Below are positions 47,480-58,202 of a DNA stretch of 64,000 nt, piece after piece. How positions within the stretch are numbered: the first letter of the stretch is position 1; every line of letters starts with the position of its first letter. Location: NCBI RefSeq assembly GCF_000196515.1, contig NC_014248.1:3104001-3168000 (forward strand), given 5' to 3'. The notes beneath the pieces were generated by a model that saw nothing but the letters and a program-made list of their open reading frames with translations, did no database searches and was not told the origin of the DNA. The position numbers were made by a program, and so were the translations under genes. The stretch is from 'Nostoc azollae' 0708. GTDB taxonomy: Bacteria > Cyanobacteriota > Cyanobacteriia > Cyanobacteriales > Nostocaceae.

Positions 47480-48925
47480 TTAATTAGCAGCTGAAATTAC
47501 CTGATTTAAACGTTGTTTATCTAAACTAATGTGATTTAGTAATAGCCATGATTGGATCAGGTCTGGTCCATGTACATCTCCCGTTAAAGCTGCTCTGAGC
47601 GCTCGCATGACTAAACCTTTTTTTACCTTCTGCTCTTTTACCACTTGCTTAATAATATCCTGGGCGGTATAAGGTGAAAGTTGTGGTTGATTTTCTAAAG
47701 CTGTCAGAATAGCTTTTAGGGTCGCTTTCACCCCTTCTTGCTGGAGTTGACTTAAACCTTCTTCGGTAAACTCTACCCCTTCAGTAAAAAATATTTTGGT
47801 CATGGGAACAGCATCCACCAAACGCGTTAGACTAGCAGCAATTAAACTCACTAGCTGTTCTAACCAAGGACGCTCCCTACCATAAGTTAATGAATATCCA
47901 GCTTCTTGCCAAAATGGGATGAGTAAATCTGTCAGATGAACAACGTCCATATTATGGATATATTGGCTATTAATCCAATCTAGTTTATCCCAGTCAAATT
48001 TCGCACCAGCTTTATTTACGCGCTCAAAGGTAAATTCTTTAGCTGCTGATTCTAAGGTAAATATTTCCTGAGTAGAGTCTGGGGCTGACCAACCTAACAA
48101 GGTCATATAATTGACTAAACCTTCCGCAGTAAAGCCCATTTTCTGAAAGTCAGAAATAGAAGTTACTCCATCTCGTTTAGAAAGTTTACGCCCTTCTTGA
48201 TTGAAAATCAGTGGTGTATGGGAGAACTCGGGAGTTTTTGCACGCAAAGCTTCATACAACAGAAGTTGTTTGGCTGTATTGGCGATATGGTCTTCACCAC
48301 GAATGACATGAGTGATTTCCATATCAATGTCATCCACGACGACGACAAAGTTATATAGTGGTTGACCAATACCGTCAGCAGAAGCGCGTGCTATTACCAT
48401 ATCACCGCCCAGATCACTGCCACACCAAGACATTTGACCCCGCACCAAGTCATTCCAGACAATTTGCCGTTTATCTTCAACTTTGAAGCGAATCACCGAG
48501 GAGCGTCCTTCCGCTTCAAAGGCAGCGCGTTGTTCTGGGGTGAGATTACGGTGACGGTTATCGTAGCGGGGTGCTTCGTTTCTGGCTTTTTGCGTTTCCC
48601 GGAGCGCATCTAATTCTTCAAAAGTTGTGTAGCAGCGATAGGCTAATCCTTGATCCAACAGTTTCTGCACTGCTTCTCTGTAGAGGTGCAAGCGTTGAGA
48701 TTGGAAAAATGGACCTTCATCCCAGTTTAGTCCTAACCAGCGCAGTCCGCTGAGGATGTTATCAGTGTATTCAGGGCGCGATCGCTCTAAATCTGTATCT
48801 TCAATGCGGAGAATAAACTTCCCATCATGGTGACGGGCAAATAAATAATTGAATACAGCAGTTCTCGCTGTACCAATATGCAAATTTCCAGTAGGACTAG
48901 GAGCAATACGAACTCTTACAGACAC
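47480..48925 (-). CDS. gltX: Glutamyl-tRNA synthetase
   Basis: A 481-residue class I synthetase that charges tRNA-Glu; in cyanobacteria the product also feeds tetrapyrrole synthesis and, by a discriminating or non-discriminating enzyme, tRNA-Gln. The HIGH-type motif [15 protein letters not shown] (HIGT at 16-19) and the KMSKS equivalent KLSKR (247-251) are intact, as is [11 protein letters not shown]. Length is normal. A tRNA-Asp gene lies 121 bp upstream on the same strand. Whether it also charges tRNA-Gln cannot be told by eye. Confidence 0.95.
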   Translation of the reverse strand: MSVRVRIAPSPTGNLHIGTARTAVFNYLFARHHDGKFILRIEDTDLERSRPEYTDNILSGLRWLGLNWDEGPFFQSQRLHLYREAVQKLLDQGLAYRCYTTFEELDALRETQKARNEAPRYDNRHRNLTPEQRAAFEAEGRSSVIRFKVEDKRQIVWNDLVRGQMSWCGSDLGGDMVIARASADGIGQPLYNFVVVVDDIDMEITHVIRGEDHIANTAKQLLLYEALRAKTPEFSHTPLIFNQEGRKLSKRDGVTSISDFQKMGFTAEGLVNYMTLLGWSAPDSTQEIFTLESAAKEFTFERVNKAGAKFDWDKLDWINSQYIHNMDVVHLTDLLIPFWQEAGYSLTYGRERPWLEQLVSLIAASLTRLVDAVPMTKIFFTEGVEFTEEGLSQLQQEGVKATLKAILTALENQPQLSPYTAQDIIKQVVKEQKVKKGLVMRALRAALTGDVHGPDLIQSWLLLNHISLDKQRLNQVISAAN

Positions 48926-49046
48926 AGTTAATTCTCTCTCTCAAAGCAAAACAAGTGCTGAGTACCTAGTCCTGAGTTAAAAGCATTCATGAATGAAAAC
49001 CAGATTAAGGCATTCAAATCATCTATCTGGACTCAGCACTTTAAAA

Positions 49047-49120
49047 CGGGACTGACGGGGCTCGAACCCGCAACTTCCGCCGTGACAGGGCGGTGCTCTA
49101 ACCAGTTGAACTACAGTCCC
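49047..49120 (-). tRNA. tRNA-Asp (GTC)
   Basis: The minus strand folds as a 74-nt tRNA: acceptor GGGACTG pairs with CAGTCCC, discriminator G, D arm with GTTCAACTGGTTAGAGC, anticodon arm CCGCCCTGTCACGGCGG with anticodon GTC, and T arm GCGGGTTCGAGCCCCGT. No CCA is encoded. All stems pair, so it is probably functional. Confidence 0.95.
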
Positions 49121-49248
49121 TTCTTGTTTGTTGTCAATTTTATTATTGCCTATTATTTTTTAATTGTCAAGTAATTAGGAGCAAAAATAGTGCTATTTTT
49201 TTGATTAGATCTTCCTTAGTGCCCTTAACTTAGACTATGACCCGCATG

Positions 49249-50767
49249 TTAGTATTCAATCGCTCTAGTATCTGAAGATTGGATTTGCTTGTATTTCCGC
49301 TTTAACAACTTTTTGCCGACTAGGGGTTGAGAAGAGAATGGTAGTTGCTGAGTTTGTTGAACCCATGGTTTCAAATTTTCTTGCTGTGCTGGATTAATGG
49401 AACTGCGGAGAATCTTGACACATTTCTGGGCGGGTTCTAGAGTGAACAAAACCAATCGGTAAGACTGAGTGGTTATCAAGGTGGATACCATCTGGAGATT
49501 TTGGGTATTTTGCATATCCAGGTAGCAGGGTAGCCATTTCGGTTCCAATTGCCGATTGGAAAGCACTGTTATCCACAACAACATCGGTTGGGGTTAGGTG
49601 ATAAAGACAAACTGATTGTAAGCCTTGGTATGGGAGCGACTTTTAATTTCATGTTTGGGTAACATTAGCCACAGATAAACGATACATCCTGGAACAGGAT
49701 ATATAAAGCTGAGGAAAAACAATTTCTTGAATGCGTTTATTTTCAGGCCAGGCAAATTTCCCATATTGATTGGTGATTTTTGCTAAATTTCTAGAAGTCA
49801 CAGAATTATCAAGCAGGGATTTTGTCTCTAGGTTTGTGATTTTGGTTTTTTGGATAGATTGTTCTATATCGGCGAATACTTTGAGAATTTCACCCATATT
49901 TTGGGGAAGTTGGTTGGGTTTTTTCTCCAGACAACTCATGATTAAGTTATTTAACTGCTGGGGGATTTGTACATAAGGATTCACATCTGCCAGCACTCTT
50001 ACTTCTTCAAATAGATATGCCTTATATCAAGCACCAAAATATTCTGTTTCTGTTTGCCAAGGTTTTTGCCGTGTCAGCATCTCAAACATCATTAAACCTA
50101 AACTATAAATATCAGAGCGACTGTCTAAAATATCAGAGCGACTGTCTAATTCTGCTCCGTCTAATTGTTCTGGAGAACAATAGGGTAAAATTCCATGAAA
50201 TCCTTTAGTATTAAGTGGTGTAGACGAGTTTAAAAAGTTGGCAATACCAAAGTCTAAAATCTATACCAATTGTCCTAAAATTGGATTAGGAATCACAATT
50301 ATATTCGCTGGTTTAATATCTCTATGAACTACATGGTAATTTTCTCCATTCATAGAAATGCCTTGATGAGCGTACTGTAAACCCAAACCAATCTGGCGTA
50401 CTAGAGTCAGGAATATATGCAAAGTAATAGTAATTCAATCTTTTAAACTTTTGCCAGATAAATATTCCATTACACAATAGGCTTTCCGACCTTTAGTCAC
50501 ACCATAATCATAAGCCCGCACAATATGTATACTCTTTTGGCTCAACGCATCACTCAAAAGAGCTTCACGGTTAAACCTGGCTTGAACTTTGGCGTAGCGT
50601 TTGAGTGAAAAATTTGCTCGCAACTGGTGTCCCTCCTAGCAGGACATCATGCGGTAAAATAACTTCACCCATGCCACCTTTACCAATTAATTGTTTAAAT
50701 TCATAATGGCTTGCAAGCAAATTCTGATTTGCTGGAGACGCAAATGATTTTTTTTCACTTAAAATAA
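49249..50767 (-). pseudogene. Ser/Thr protein kinase A, multiply broken
   Basis: Minus-strand remnants in order: SEKKSFASPANQNLLASHYE, then FKQLIGKGGMGEVILPHDVL (glycine loop). After a frameshift come RFNREALLSDALSQKSIHIV, RAYDYGVTKGRKAYCVMEYL, a late lobe with a VVHRDIKPANI-like trace near 50300, and LADVNPYVQIPQQLNNLIMS. A C-terminal extension (VVDNSAFQSAIGTEMATLLP) follows to 49249. At least five stops or shifts occur. Kinase B just upstream shares the architecture, so the two are tandem paralogues. Cyanobacterial kinases of this class are cytoplasmic signalling proteins; targets are unknown. Confidence 0.8.
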
Positions 50768-51158
50768 CCTCTAATCGAAATCAAATTATTGAAAACAATT
50801 ACTGTTGATTTTCCAAATCATGGCGATTTAGATATATCAAATAATTTAGCCGCCCAGGAGTTGAAAAATATAGTTGGTTTCTTAGAATCGATATTTAATT
50901 TTTTATTCACTTCTATCTTTAACTTTCCATACTCGATTTTGAGTCTATTTTCCGCTTCTTTGGAAGAACCAATTTCATGGCTATTTTGACTGAGATTTAT
51001 AATATTTGTAGATATGGAGGCTGTTTAACTCTCAGCGAAAAAGTCATAACATCATTACAGTTATGAGGATTTCTACGGGTAAATAATAGCATATGATAGT
51101 AGCCAATTTCTGATAGATGATACAATATTTTTTCTTTTCTACTATCTTTAGTCTGTAA
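50768..51158. other. Gap between the two kinase pseudogenes
   Basis: A 66-codon plus-strand frame (50789-50989) starts MKTITVDFPNHGDLDI but has no ribosome site and no family that I recognise, so it is left uncalled. Nothing else is visible. Confidence 0.45.
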
Positions 51159-52417
51159 CTAATAAGATAGCCATGTAATCAAACCAGAGTGATCATCATA
51201 TAACATTGTTATCCACAACACTATTGGATAATCCATGTTACTAATAAATTTATTAGTATGGGTTTTATTTTTAAGCTTGATAATTTCAGCTTCAGGTAAC
51301 ATTGGCTACAAAGTAGCCATGTTCCCTTTTCCTGTATGTAAAACATGGGAAAAATAAATTGATGCCAATGGTTTATTATTAGTCCACTGCTTCTGGCAAC
51401 ATTGTTTTTCAGAAATTGTTATTAAAGGTACTAATTTTACATTATGATTTAGCTGTAATTCTCGACTATTATCTATAGCATTTTCTTGAATTTACGTCTT
51501 GATTTTCGCTAGAACTTCTAAAACCTCACTGATATTATAGGGTCTGTCATTTACATCTTTTGCTAAATAACCCATTACTAACTGCTGCAATTCCTGGGGA
51601 ATGTGAAGATAAGGATTAATTTCTTCAAATGTAGGTTGAGCTTGAATACAATGAAGTTTACAGCAACTGCTAAAGCAGTGACTTGTTGTATGACATGGAT
51701 GTTTTCCTGTTAACATTTCAAACATTAACAGACCTAAACTATAAATATCAGAGTACTCATGCAATGTTTTCCGACCTTGCATTTGTTCTGGAGATGAATA
51801 AGGTAAACTACCTATAAAAGCCTCAGTCATTGTAATTCCACTGCTTTCGGTCAAGAATTTGGAAATCCCAAAATCAAGGTCTTAACTATTTCTGTTCTTT
51901 TACCATCATTATGAATGAATATATTTTCTGGTTTAATATCTCTATGCACAATCGGATGAATTTTACCATTTAAGGTAACTCCCTTGTGAGCGCAATCTAA
52001 CCCTAAGTAAATTTGCTGGCTAATTTATAGAAATCTTGACAGAGTTAAACTCTCAATTCTCAGAATTTGTTTGAGGGTTCTTCCCCGTAAATATTCCATT
52101 ACATAAAATGTAACTCTTTCATTAGTAATACCATAGGTCAATACACGGGTAATATGTGAACTCTTTTTCCCTAATTGAGCGCCGATGAAGATTTCTCTCC
52201 CAAAGCGTTTAGCTAACTCTGTGTTGCCTATACTCAAAGAGAGCATTTTAACAGCAACTAAAACACAGTTCTTGGTGATATCTTCTGCAAGGTAAACTCT
52301 TCCCATGCCTCCGGGACCAAGTACATCTCTGATTAAATAGCGATTATTTAATAATTTGCCGATGTAAATGTCTGATGGTGTTTGGTACTCATTCATATCC
52401 TGGTTATTATATTGCAC
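51159..52417 (-). pseudogene. Ser/Thr protein kinase B, multiply broken
   Basis: Starts MNEYQTPSDIYIGKLLNNRY, then IRDVLGPGGMGRVYLAEDIT (glycine loop), VAVKML with the catalytic lysine, and FYVMEYLRGRTLKQIL. The catalytic loop near 51940 is split by a frameshift but still reads IVHRDIKPENIFIH. A later lobe has TEAFIGSLPYSSPEQMQGRK and IYSLGLLMFEMLTGKHPCH. A stop after VLAKIKT is followed by the same frame to 51159, with one further TAG. The C-terminal extension ends PIVLWITMLYDDHSGLITWL. The start could be the ATG at 52396 or a GTG at 52417. It is upstream of kinase A. Confidence 0.8.
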
Positions 52418-52929
52418 CAGAAAACAAATGCATATTTACTACAGGAGACTTTAGCAAATCTATTACAGCTATTGTTTTTGAGTATTTATACAGGTCTGAA
52501 TAATTCTATAAGACCAATATTTGACTTGTGAAACTTTAGCAATGCTAAAGCTCTATTCGTATAAACAGGTGATAGGTGACAGGGTTGAAAGTCTAGTTTA
52601 TATCTAAGTTTTATCAACGGATGATGTCCTGAACACCTTGATGGTTGCCATAACAGATGTTGGCTTGGTAAAGTTGGTATAGCTGGCTTCAATCCTATTA
52701 ATTGATATCATACCACTTTTTTGGTGGGTAAACTCTAATTAATCTTATGTAACGTATTGTAGCAGCTAGTGTGTACCTGTAATAATACGTTAATTATCTA
52801 TTATCCTGATAGTGAAGTTATCTTTCCTTCTGGTAGTAGTGTGTCAAATTTATTTTGACGGATAATGATAAACTTCAAAGTTCTATTCTTCCCCTGCCTG
52901 GTTTTACCCTTCATTTTTAGCTTGACAGA
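52418..52929. other. No gene recognised
   Basis: AT-rich spacer between kinase B and a MITE. A minus-strand frame at 52486-52692 lacks a recognisable family and a ribosome site. Nothing else to report. Confidence 0.5.
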
Positions 52930-53085
52930 CTAGTACTACCGTGAATTCAAAATGCTTCTTTTAGAAGAGCTACCCCAAGAACATGTCTCCGAAGGAGACG
53001 CTACCCGAACCAAGTTCAAAATGTATACAGCATTAGGTTTTCGGAGATTTGGAATGGTTGGTTTATTTCTACTGTACTGTACTAG
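52930..53085. repeat. Dispersed small element, family 1, copy C
   Basis: 156 bp beginning CTAGTACTACCGTGAATTCA and ending ACTGTACTGTACTAG, inverted ends based on CTAGTAC. In the centre, the block present in copies A and B is replaced by a GC-rich piece containing the palindrome GTCTCCGAAGGAGAC. The block GAATGGTTGGTTTATTT near the end is shared with the other copies. Confidence 0.8.
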
Positions 53086-53113
53086 GAGGTTGGTTAACGG
53101 ACTTGCCGCAGAT

Positions 53114-53723
53114 CTAATAACCTGTTGATTCGAGTTTGAGTTGAAACGCAAGGATTTGAGTGGTTTGCAGTTTGTTGAAATTGTTGTCGCTGATGAGAAT
53201 TAACGAAGTCTGTCCATTAGGGAGTTTAGTACCCAAGGTTAGGCCTTCGATGTTGTCTGAGGCTCAATCCAGATTTTGCAAGTCTAGGAGTAGTTTTCTC
53301 TGGACTGGTTTGATTTTTGTGATGTTAACAGTTGACAAACTATAAATATTGTGAATTTCGTCAGCATTTTCTAAGGAAACCTGAAATAAGGAAACAGCAA
53401 ATCCCAAACTACTAAAAGTTCTTTCTAGGGTGAGGAAGTGTCCTTGATTATCTAGGGAGAGTAAAATCAGATAATCCGCTGTTAAACTTGCCTGTAAAAT
53501 TGAATAGGGGTGTGACTGCTTCTGTTGGGTAGAGGTATTCTTTTTCGGGCTGATTGCTGGTGAGATTGCACTCCAAAATGCGGCAACTATTACCCCCACG
53601 AGGTTTTGATAATACACCGTCTTGAATTAAAGTGTTTTCAGTGGCTAGTGGTAATAGAACTGTCCAGAAAACTAACTTGGTGTCAAAAGAAAATGGTGGA
53701 AGAGAATTTTGAGGGTGTACCAA
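53114..53723 (-). pseudogene. Esterase-like phytase-family protein, C-terminal part, broken
   Basis: Minus-strand pieces across two or three frames: LPLATENTLIQDG, CRILECNLTSNQPEKEYLYP, TGKFNSGLSD, DNQGHFLTLERTFSSLGFAV, SLFQVSLENADEIHNIYSLS, IKPVQRKLLLDLQNLD. Near the end comes NIEGLTLGTKLPNGQTSLIL, then ISDNNFNKLQTTQILAFQLK, finishing LESTGY then TAG at 53114. The NIEGLTLG...LISDNNF pattern is the esterase-like activity of phytase family. The N-terminal half, presumably with a signal peptide, is missing where an IS5 remnant begins. Several frameshifts make it inactive. Confidence 0.75.
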
Positions 53724-53739
53724 AAGGAAAAATCCACTA

Positions 53740-54187
53740 AATTAACTATATTCAAGAATATCCACATCGTAGAAAACAAATACTGGGAATAACTAACCAT
53801 CAGTTTCAAGACTTGTTAGCCCAAGGTGAAATCTAGCATAGAAAACTTCAAGGTGACATAGAAAGTAAAAACATAGGTATAAATCAGAAAGGAGGAGGGG
53901 GGAAAGGGAAACTAGAGATAAAACAACAGGTATGTCTATGCTTGTGCTATTGGAGGAAAATGCCAACATTTGAGGTTTTAGGTTTGCATTTCGGTATATG
54001 GAAAACGGAAGCAAAGGACACATTTCATTACTGGCTAGAGATATTACGAAATGTTTTGCCTACTAGTCTCCTTCAACAGGTACAAAAACATGATAGTAAT
54101 CATCCCATGGCGACTCAGAACAGAAGGCAGGAAACAAAGAGTTTTCCACCAAGGCTATTGTTGTTGAATAGGTCATTAGACTTGTAA
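53740..54187 (+). mobile_element. IS5-family transposase N-terminal remnant
   Basis: One plus-strand frame reads YIQEYPHRRKQILGITNHQF, QDLLAQGEI, stop, HRKLQGDIESKNIGINQKGG, GGKGKLEIKQQVCLCLCYWR, KMPTFEVLGLHFGIWKTEAK, DTFHYWLEILRNVLPTSLLQ. This is the N-terminal HTH region of IS5-type transposases of cyanobacteria. The catalytic DDE part is absent after 54187. It probably truncated the esterase gene on its left. Confidence 0.7.
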
Positions 54188-54341
54188 AAACATTCCGGGT
54201 ACCTTACCTAAACAAAGATTTCCCCTGAATTCCCCAATTTACTCACAAGTAATTCTTACTATTTTTTGTGGTTTAGTCACATTAGGAACTGGTTCATGAG
54301 TGTTGCCCATTTCATAAATGTTATGGATATGAGGTCAGTTA

Positions 54342-54756
54342 TTAAAAAGAAAATACCTGTCCCCAAGGTTTGGTAATATTTCGCACATCTGTGCCATATC
54401 TTCCCGCCATATCTACTAAGCGATTTCTGAAATAACCCGCTACACCAATTAATACCATATCTCCCGGTTCAACGGTGTTAGCTAAAATGGCTTCCATTGC
54501 TGCTGTACCTGTACCGTTAACGGCAATGGTGTGGGGGTTTTCCGTTTGCCATACTTAGCGCAATAAAGATTGAATTTCATCCATTAAGGCTAAAAATGCA
54601 GGGTCAAGATGCCCTAATGGTGGGTGTAGTGTTCATGGCCTGTAATACGGTAGGATGGGCGTTAGAGGGGGCACGACCAAGTAATAAGCGGTTGGGGACT
54701 TCTAAGGGTGACAGTTGTAAAGGTTGACTATCGTTGATGGAAATTGTGGATGTCAT
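54342..54756 (-). pseudogene. Class V aminotransferase, N-terminal part, broken
   Basis: From an ATG at 54756: MTSTISINDSQPLQLSPLEV, PNRLLLGRAPSNAHPTVLQA and MNTTPT. After a frameshift come GHLDPAFLALMDEIQSLLR, stop, VWQTENPHTIAVNGTGTAAM, EAILANTVEPGDMVLIGVAG and YFRNRLVDMAGRYGTDV before a stop at 54342. This is the start of a serine/alanine-glyoxylate-type aminotransferase. The C-terminal two thirds, with the PLP lysine, is missing. A frameshift, a nonsense codon and the deletion all inactivate it. Confidence 0.8.
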
Positions 54757-54899
54757 AATTTATGTGAGGCTAAATGGTATTAATGGCATGATGAAACGAT
54801 TAGATTACTGATGTTTTCACCAGCCTCATGATTGTCTATCATTCGTGGGAAGAAGCCATATCCCCAAAGTCTTAAAGTGGATGTAACACGCTGTTAAGG

Positions 54900-55217
54900 C
54901 AATCGGCTTCGGCACGCTATCCGCACTTTGATACTTGCCCAAGTGATGGCTACTAGTATTGCTTTTACTACTTATTTATGTTTTGGTGGTGGGTATATTT
55001 CCGGTGGACTGGCAATGCTATCAGCTATATTCTTGATCATATTCCTCAATACCATACACCCCCCGCCGTTGCCACATCTCTCAGTTTTGCCTTAAAAGCT
55101 GGTAATCTTAGTAATCTACTATTATTTGCTTGGGCGCTGGGAATCACAGCTATTTTGGTAGTATTAGAACGTTATGCTTTGTGGTTATTAACACATTACA
55201 CAAGTGACAGAGAATAA
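54900..55217 (+). pseudogene. HPP-family membrane protein, C-terminal part, broken
   Basis: Plus strand: TLILAQVMATSIAFTTYLCF, GGGYISGGLAMLSAIFLIIF, LNTIHPP. After a frameshift: PPAVATSLSFALKAGNLSNL, LLFAWALGITAILVVLERYA, LWLLTHYTSDRE, stop. The N-x-x-HPP motif between hydrophobic segments suggests HPP-family membrane proteins, some of which transport nitrite in chloroplasts and cyanobacteria. The N-terminal half is unreadable. Confidence in the family is moderate. Confidence 0.5.
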
Positions 55218-55418
55218 GGATCTTTGCTATCACTCTATTTGTTTTAATTTTTAATCTTCAACCAACCACCCTAATTTATAATCAATGAATAACAAGGAAA
55301 TGCCTATTTCCTGTGTGGCTTCAACAAACAGAAAGAGGATTTTAACATTTTACAGCATAATATTTATCACCAAGCTATGCTATAAAACACTTTTACTCCT
55401 GACTCCTAAATTCTTATC
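55218..55418. other. No gene recognised
   Basis: AT-rich spacer with one pair of ACTCCTGA-type heptamers near 55388-55402. Confidence 0.5.
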
Positions 55419-55861
55419 ATTGTAATTCTAATTATTTTACCCCTACTTATTCCTATGATATTCGGAGGCACAAGACTACATAACTTAGGTGTTAAAGATG
55501 GTAGATTAGCAACCTGTCCTTCTAGTCCTAACTGTTTTTCTAGTCAGAGTAGAGACTCACTTTATCAAATTGCACCGCTGAGTGTTACCTCTGCCCGAGA
55601 ATAGATATTATCTCAGCTTAAAAGTATTATTCAATCTTTACCTAGAACCGAGATAATTAGTGAAACTGAGGACTATAATATATATTATATGCCGAACCCA
55701 AAACAGCTTGTATGGGATTTGTCGATAATCTAGAATTCTATCTAGACTGTAACTCTAACATCATTCATGTACCTTCACCTTCTCCCTTAGGGTATGGAGA
55801 CTTAGGAGTACATCACCAACGTATAGAGATAATTCGCGCACTATTTAATCAATCTAAGTAG
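55419..55861 (+). pseudogene. DUF1499 protein, broken
   Basis: Plus strand: an N-terminal hydrophobic stretch (IVILIILPLLIPMIF), then TRLHNLGVKDGRLATCPSSP, NCFSSQSRDSLYQIAPLSVT and SARE, then TAG. The frame goes on with ILSQLKSIIQSLPRTEIISE and TEDYNIYY. After frameshifts, traces of GFVDNLEFYLDCNSNIIHV, YGDLGVHHQRIEIIRALFNQ and SK with a TAG at 55861 follow. The CPSSPNCVSSQ and EFYxD patterns define DUF1499, whose function is unknown. Confidence 0.7.
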
Positions 55862-55961
55862 AACGACGTGAAAAAACAAAAGTATGTAACTAAATGTAAA
55901 TTAGCCTGAAAACCTCTTCACTCTTACCTTATCATAACGACAATTGTTAACGCCCACTTAC

Positions 55962-57035
55962 TTAATTAACTAGAGTAGAGCGTAAATATCCATTTTTTTG
56001 AGGCAACTTCTCTTTGAGAATTTGTTTATAAACAGCTTCATAACCATCAGTCATCTGTTTGACACTAAAATGATCTTCTACATATCGCCGACAAGCATAG
56101 CGGTTTAACCGTGCTACCTTATCAATTGCACTCACACAATCTTGTGTATTATTACAAAGGAAACCTGTTTCACCATCAGCAATTACTTCCTCGGTCGAAC
56201 CCATTCGCATCCCAATTACCGGCGTACCAGAAGCCATTGACTCAACCATTACTAATCCAAATGGTTCTCTCCAAGTAATAGGAAATAACGTTGCTACAGC
56301 ACCTCCCATCAGGACATTTTTTTCAGCATGATTAGCTTCACCTAAATACTGAATTTGATCACCATCAATCAGCGGTTGAATTTCTCGCTCAAAAAATTTC
56401 ACATCTACCATATCCAGTTTACCCCCCATTTTCAATCGCCAACCAGCTTTTTTAGCAATCTCAATCGCTAAATGTGGACCTTTCTCTGGAGACATTCTTC
56501 CCAAAAATGCCAAGTAAGGCTCATCTATCGGCTCGGGAAAAAACTTATAACTAGTAACATCAATTCCATTGTAAATTGTATCTACATAATTTAGCCCTAG
56601 TCTGGGTTCTCTTTGAGCATGAGAAATACTGATATAGGGCTGTCTTTTGGCATATTTAAATATTTTCTCATTGTCTGGACTAAAGGTTCCATGCAAGGTG
56701 TGAACTGTCGGAGTTTTCACCAGATTTGTGTATGCTAAGGGGCTATGCCCCATATGGGAGTGAATAATATCAAACTCTTCCGCTCGTTCATAGACTGAAG
56801 TCAATTGTAGCACTTCATAAATACTGTACTCTTTGACAGTAGCATCAAGTCTTAAAGCACAGGGATGAACTGATATTAACTTAGCTAAAGTTAAAGAATC
56901 ACCGGATGCAAATAACGTAACTTCATGTCCGCGTCGAACTAATTCATCAGTTAACAAACCTACTACCAATTCTATGCCACCATAAGCTGGAGGTGGTACT
57001 CTCTCCCACAACGGAGCAATCTGAGCAATTCTCAT
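55962..57035 (-). CDS. GT4-family glycosyltransferase
   Basis: A 357-residue GT-B-fold glycosyltransferase. The N-terminal domain has WERVPPPAYGGIELVVGLLT and GHEVTLFASGDS; the C-terminal donor domain has LAFLGRMSPEKGPHLAIEIA and the GT4 signature EPFGLVMVESMASGTPVIG with the E-x7-E pair. The acceptor is unknown; such genes act in surface polysaccharide or glycolipid synthesis. I chose the ATG at 57035 because AGGAGG lies six bases upstream; an upstream TTG adds two residues. It is intact among decayed neighbours. Confidence 0.92.
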   Translation of the reverse strand: MRIAQIAPLWERVPPPAYGGIELVVGLLTDELVRRGHEVTLFASGDSLTLAKLISVHPCALRLDATVKEYSIYEVLQLTSVYERAEEFDIIHSHMGHSPLAYTNLVKTPTVHTLHGTFSPDNEKIFKYAKRQPYISISHAQREPRLGLNYVDTIYNGIDVTSYKFFPEPIDEPYLAFLGRMSPEKGPHLAIEIAKKAGWRLKMGGKLDMVDVKFFEREIQPLIDGDQIQYLGEANHAEKNVLMGGAVATLFPITWREPFGLVMVESMASGTPVIGMRMGSTEEVIADGETGFLCNNTQDCVSAIDKVARLNRYACRRYVEDHFSVKQMTDGYEAVYKQILKEKLPQKNGYLRSTLVN

Positions 57036-57233
57036 GATCAACCTCCTAAAAGATAAGACTGTAAATTAGTGATGTTTGTTGTTTTGATGTAAATCAATGG
57101 CCAGCTATTAACTATAGCAGTAAATCACTGAAAATACCAATTGTATTGATAATTGCCTAAAAATCTTAAGTCGTAACTTGGATATTTTTTGTCTATCTTA
57201 GGTAGGGACAATATATTCTACTCAAGACATAAA

Positions 57234-58202
57234 GGGAGCAACGCGATGTGAGGTGGGGCAAAAAGTGTGCGATTCTATCGCTCAACCCAAAACAGGCACC
57301 GATACAAATCATTTACCGTGGAACTAGTATATTATATACAGGTAACCTAAATGAAATTACTTAAATAAATTGATTATTAGATGAGAGAAGTTGAGACAGA
57401 CTGGTATTGTGGTTAAAAAAAGGTAGGACTTCCAAAGAAAAAACAGGGAACACCTACGATTAATGACAAAAGATATATATTGAAGTCTTGATTTGACTAA
57501 ATGTTTGAAAGACTTTCAAGAGTAAGTTACGGAACTTTTAGAAAACAATATTCCCTAATGGAATGTACAAACTTTTAAGGCCCATGAAGAAAAGCTTAGA
57601 GAAGCTGCATTAATATGGACGAATTTATTGCTTCAGCAGTAGGAGAGAATTCTATAACTCTTGTTAAACAAAGAAATTATGACGTGCCTATCGGGAATAA
57701 GGTTTGAACTATGCTAAGATTTTAGCCCGTAAATTACCTATTAGTAGTGGAGCTATGGAAAGTTTAATCCACCAAGTTGTCAATTTAAGAATGAAAGGAA
57801 ATAGTAAATTTTAGTTAAAAGAAAATTCGGGAATTATGTTACATCTTCCTTCTCAATGGATAGCTGGAAGTTGGCATAATTTCTGTAATTCCATTTTTAC
57901 CTGTTTTATCCATCTTTAAACTGTCTAATATTTCATACTTACAACTCCCATTTTACAGAACTATTTATGCTAATCAATACATGCTTATTTAATTACTGAC
58001 CTAAGCAGCTTATTCCCACCAGCCATAAATCATTCAATGCAAGTCTTCTTAGGATATTTCGAGAAGATACTTTATCTTGAAATTTCACTTTTTTAATGTG
58101 ATTTATTTTACTTTAATTCCAGAAAAATTTTTTAGAGATCTCTGTGGTTGGCGTAGCTAAAAGCAGAATCTTTGCCCCACTTCACAAAATCGCGTTGCTA
58201 CC
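57234..58202 (+). mobile_element. Degraded IS with exact 8-bp target duplication
   Basis: GACATAAA is duplicated at 57226-57233 and 58203-58210. Between them, ends GGGAGCAACGCGATGTGAGG and the complement of GGTAGCAACGCGATTTTGTG form inverted repeats about 28 bp long. Plus-strand transposase traces lie at about 57720-57915: RKLPISSGAMESLIHQVVNL, RMKGNSKF and LHLPSQWIAGSWHNFCNSIF. This resembles the end of ISKra4-like transposases, but that family call is uncertain. Only 969 bp remain and the gene is unreadable upstream. It separates the glycosyltransferase from potC. Confidence 0.75.

Noticed and set aside
50789-50989. A 66-codon plus-strand gene between the two kinases
   Set aside because: No ribosome site, no recognisable family and repetitive hydrophobic composition; probably chance.
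53942-54187. A short independent gene starting MPTFEVLGLHFG
   Set aside because: It is the continuation of the IS5-type transposase frame after a nonsense codon upstream.
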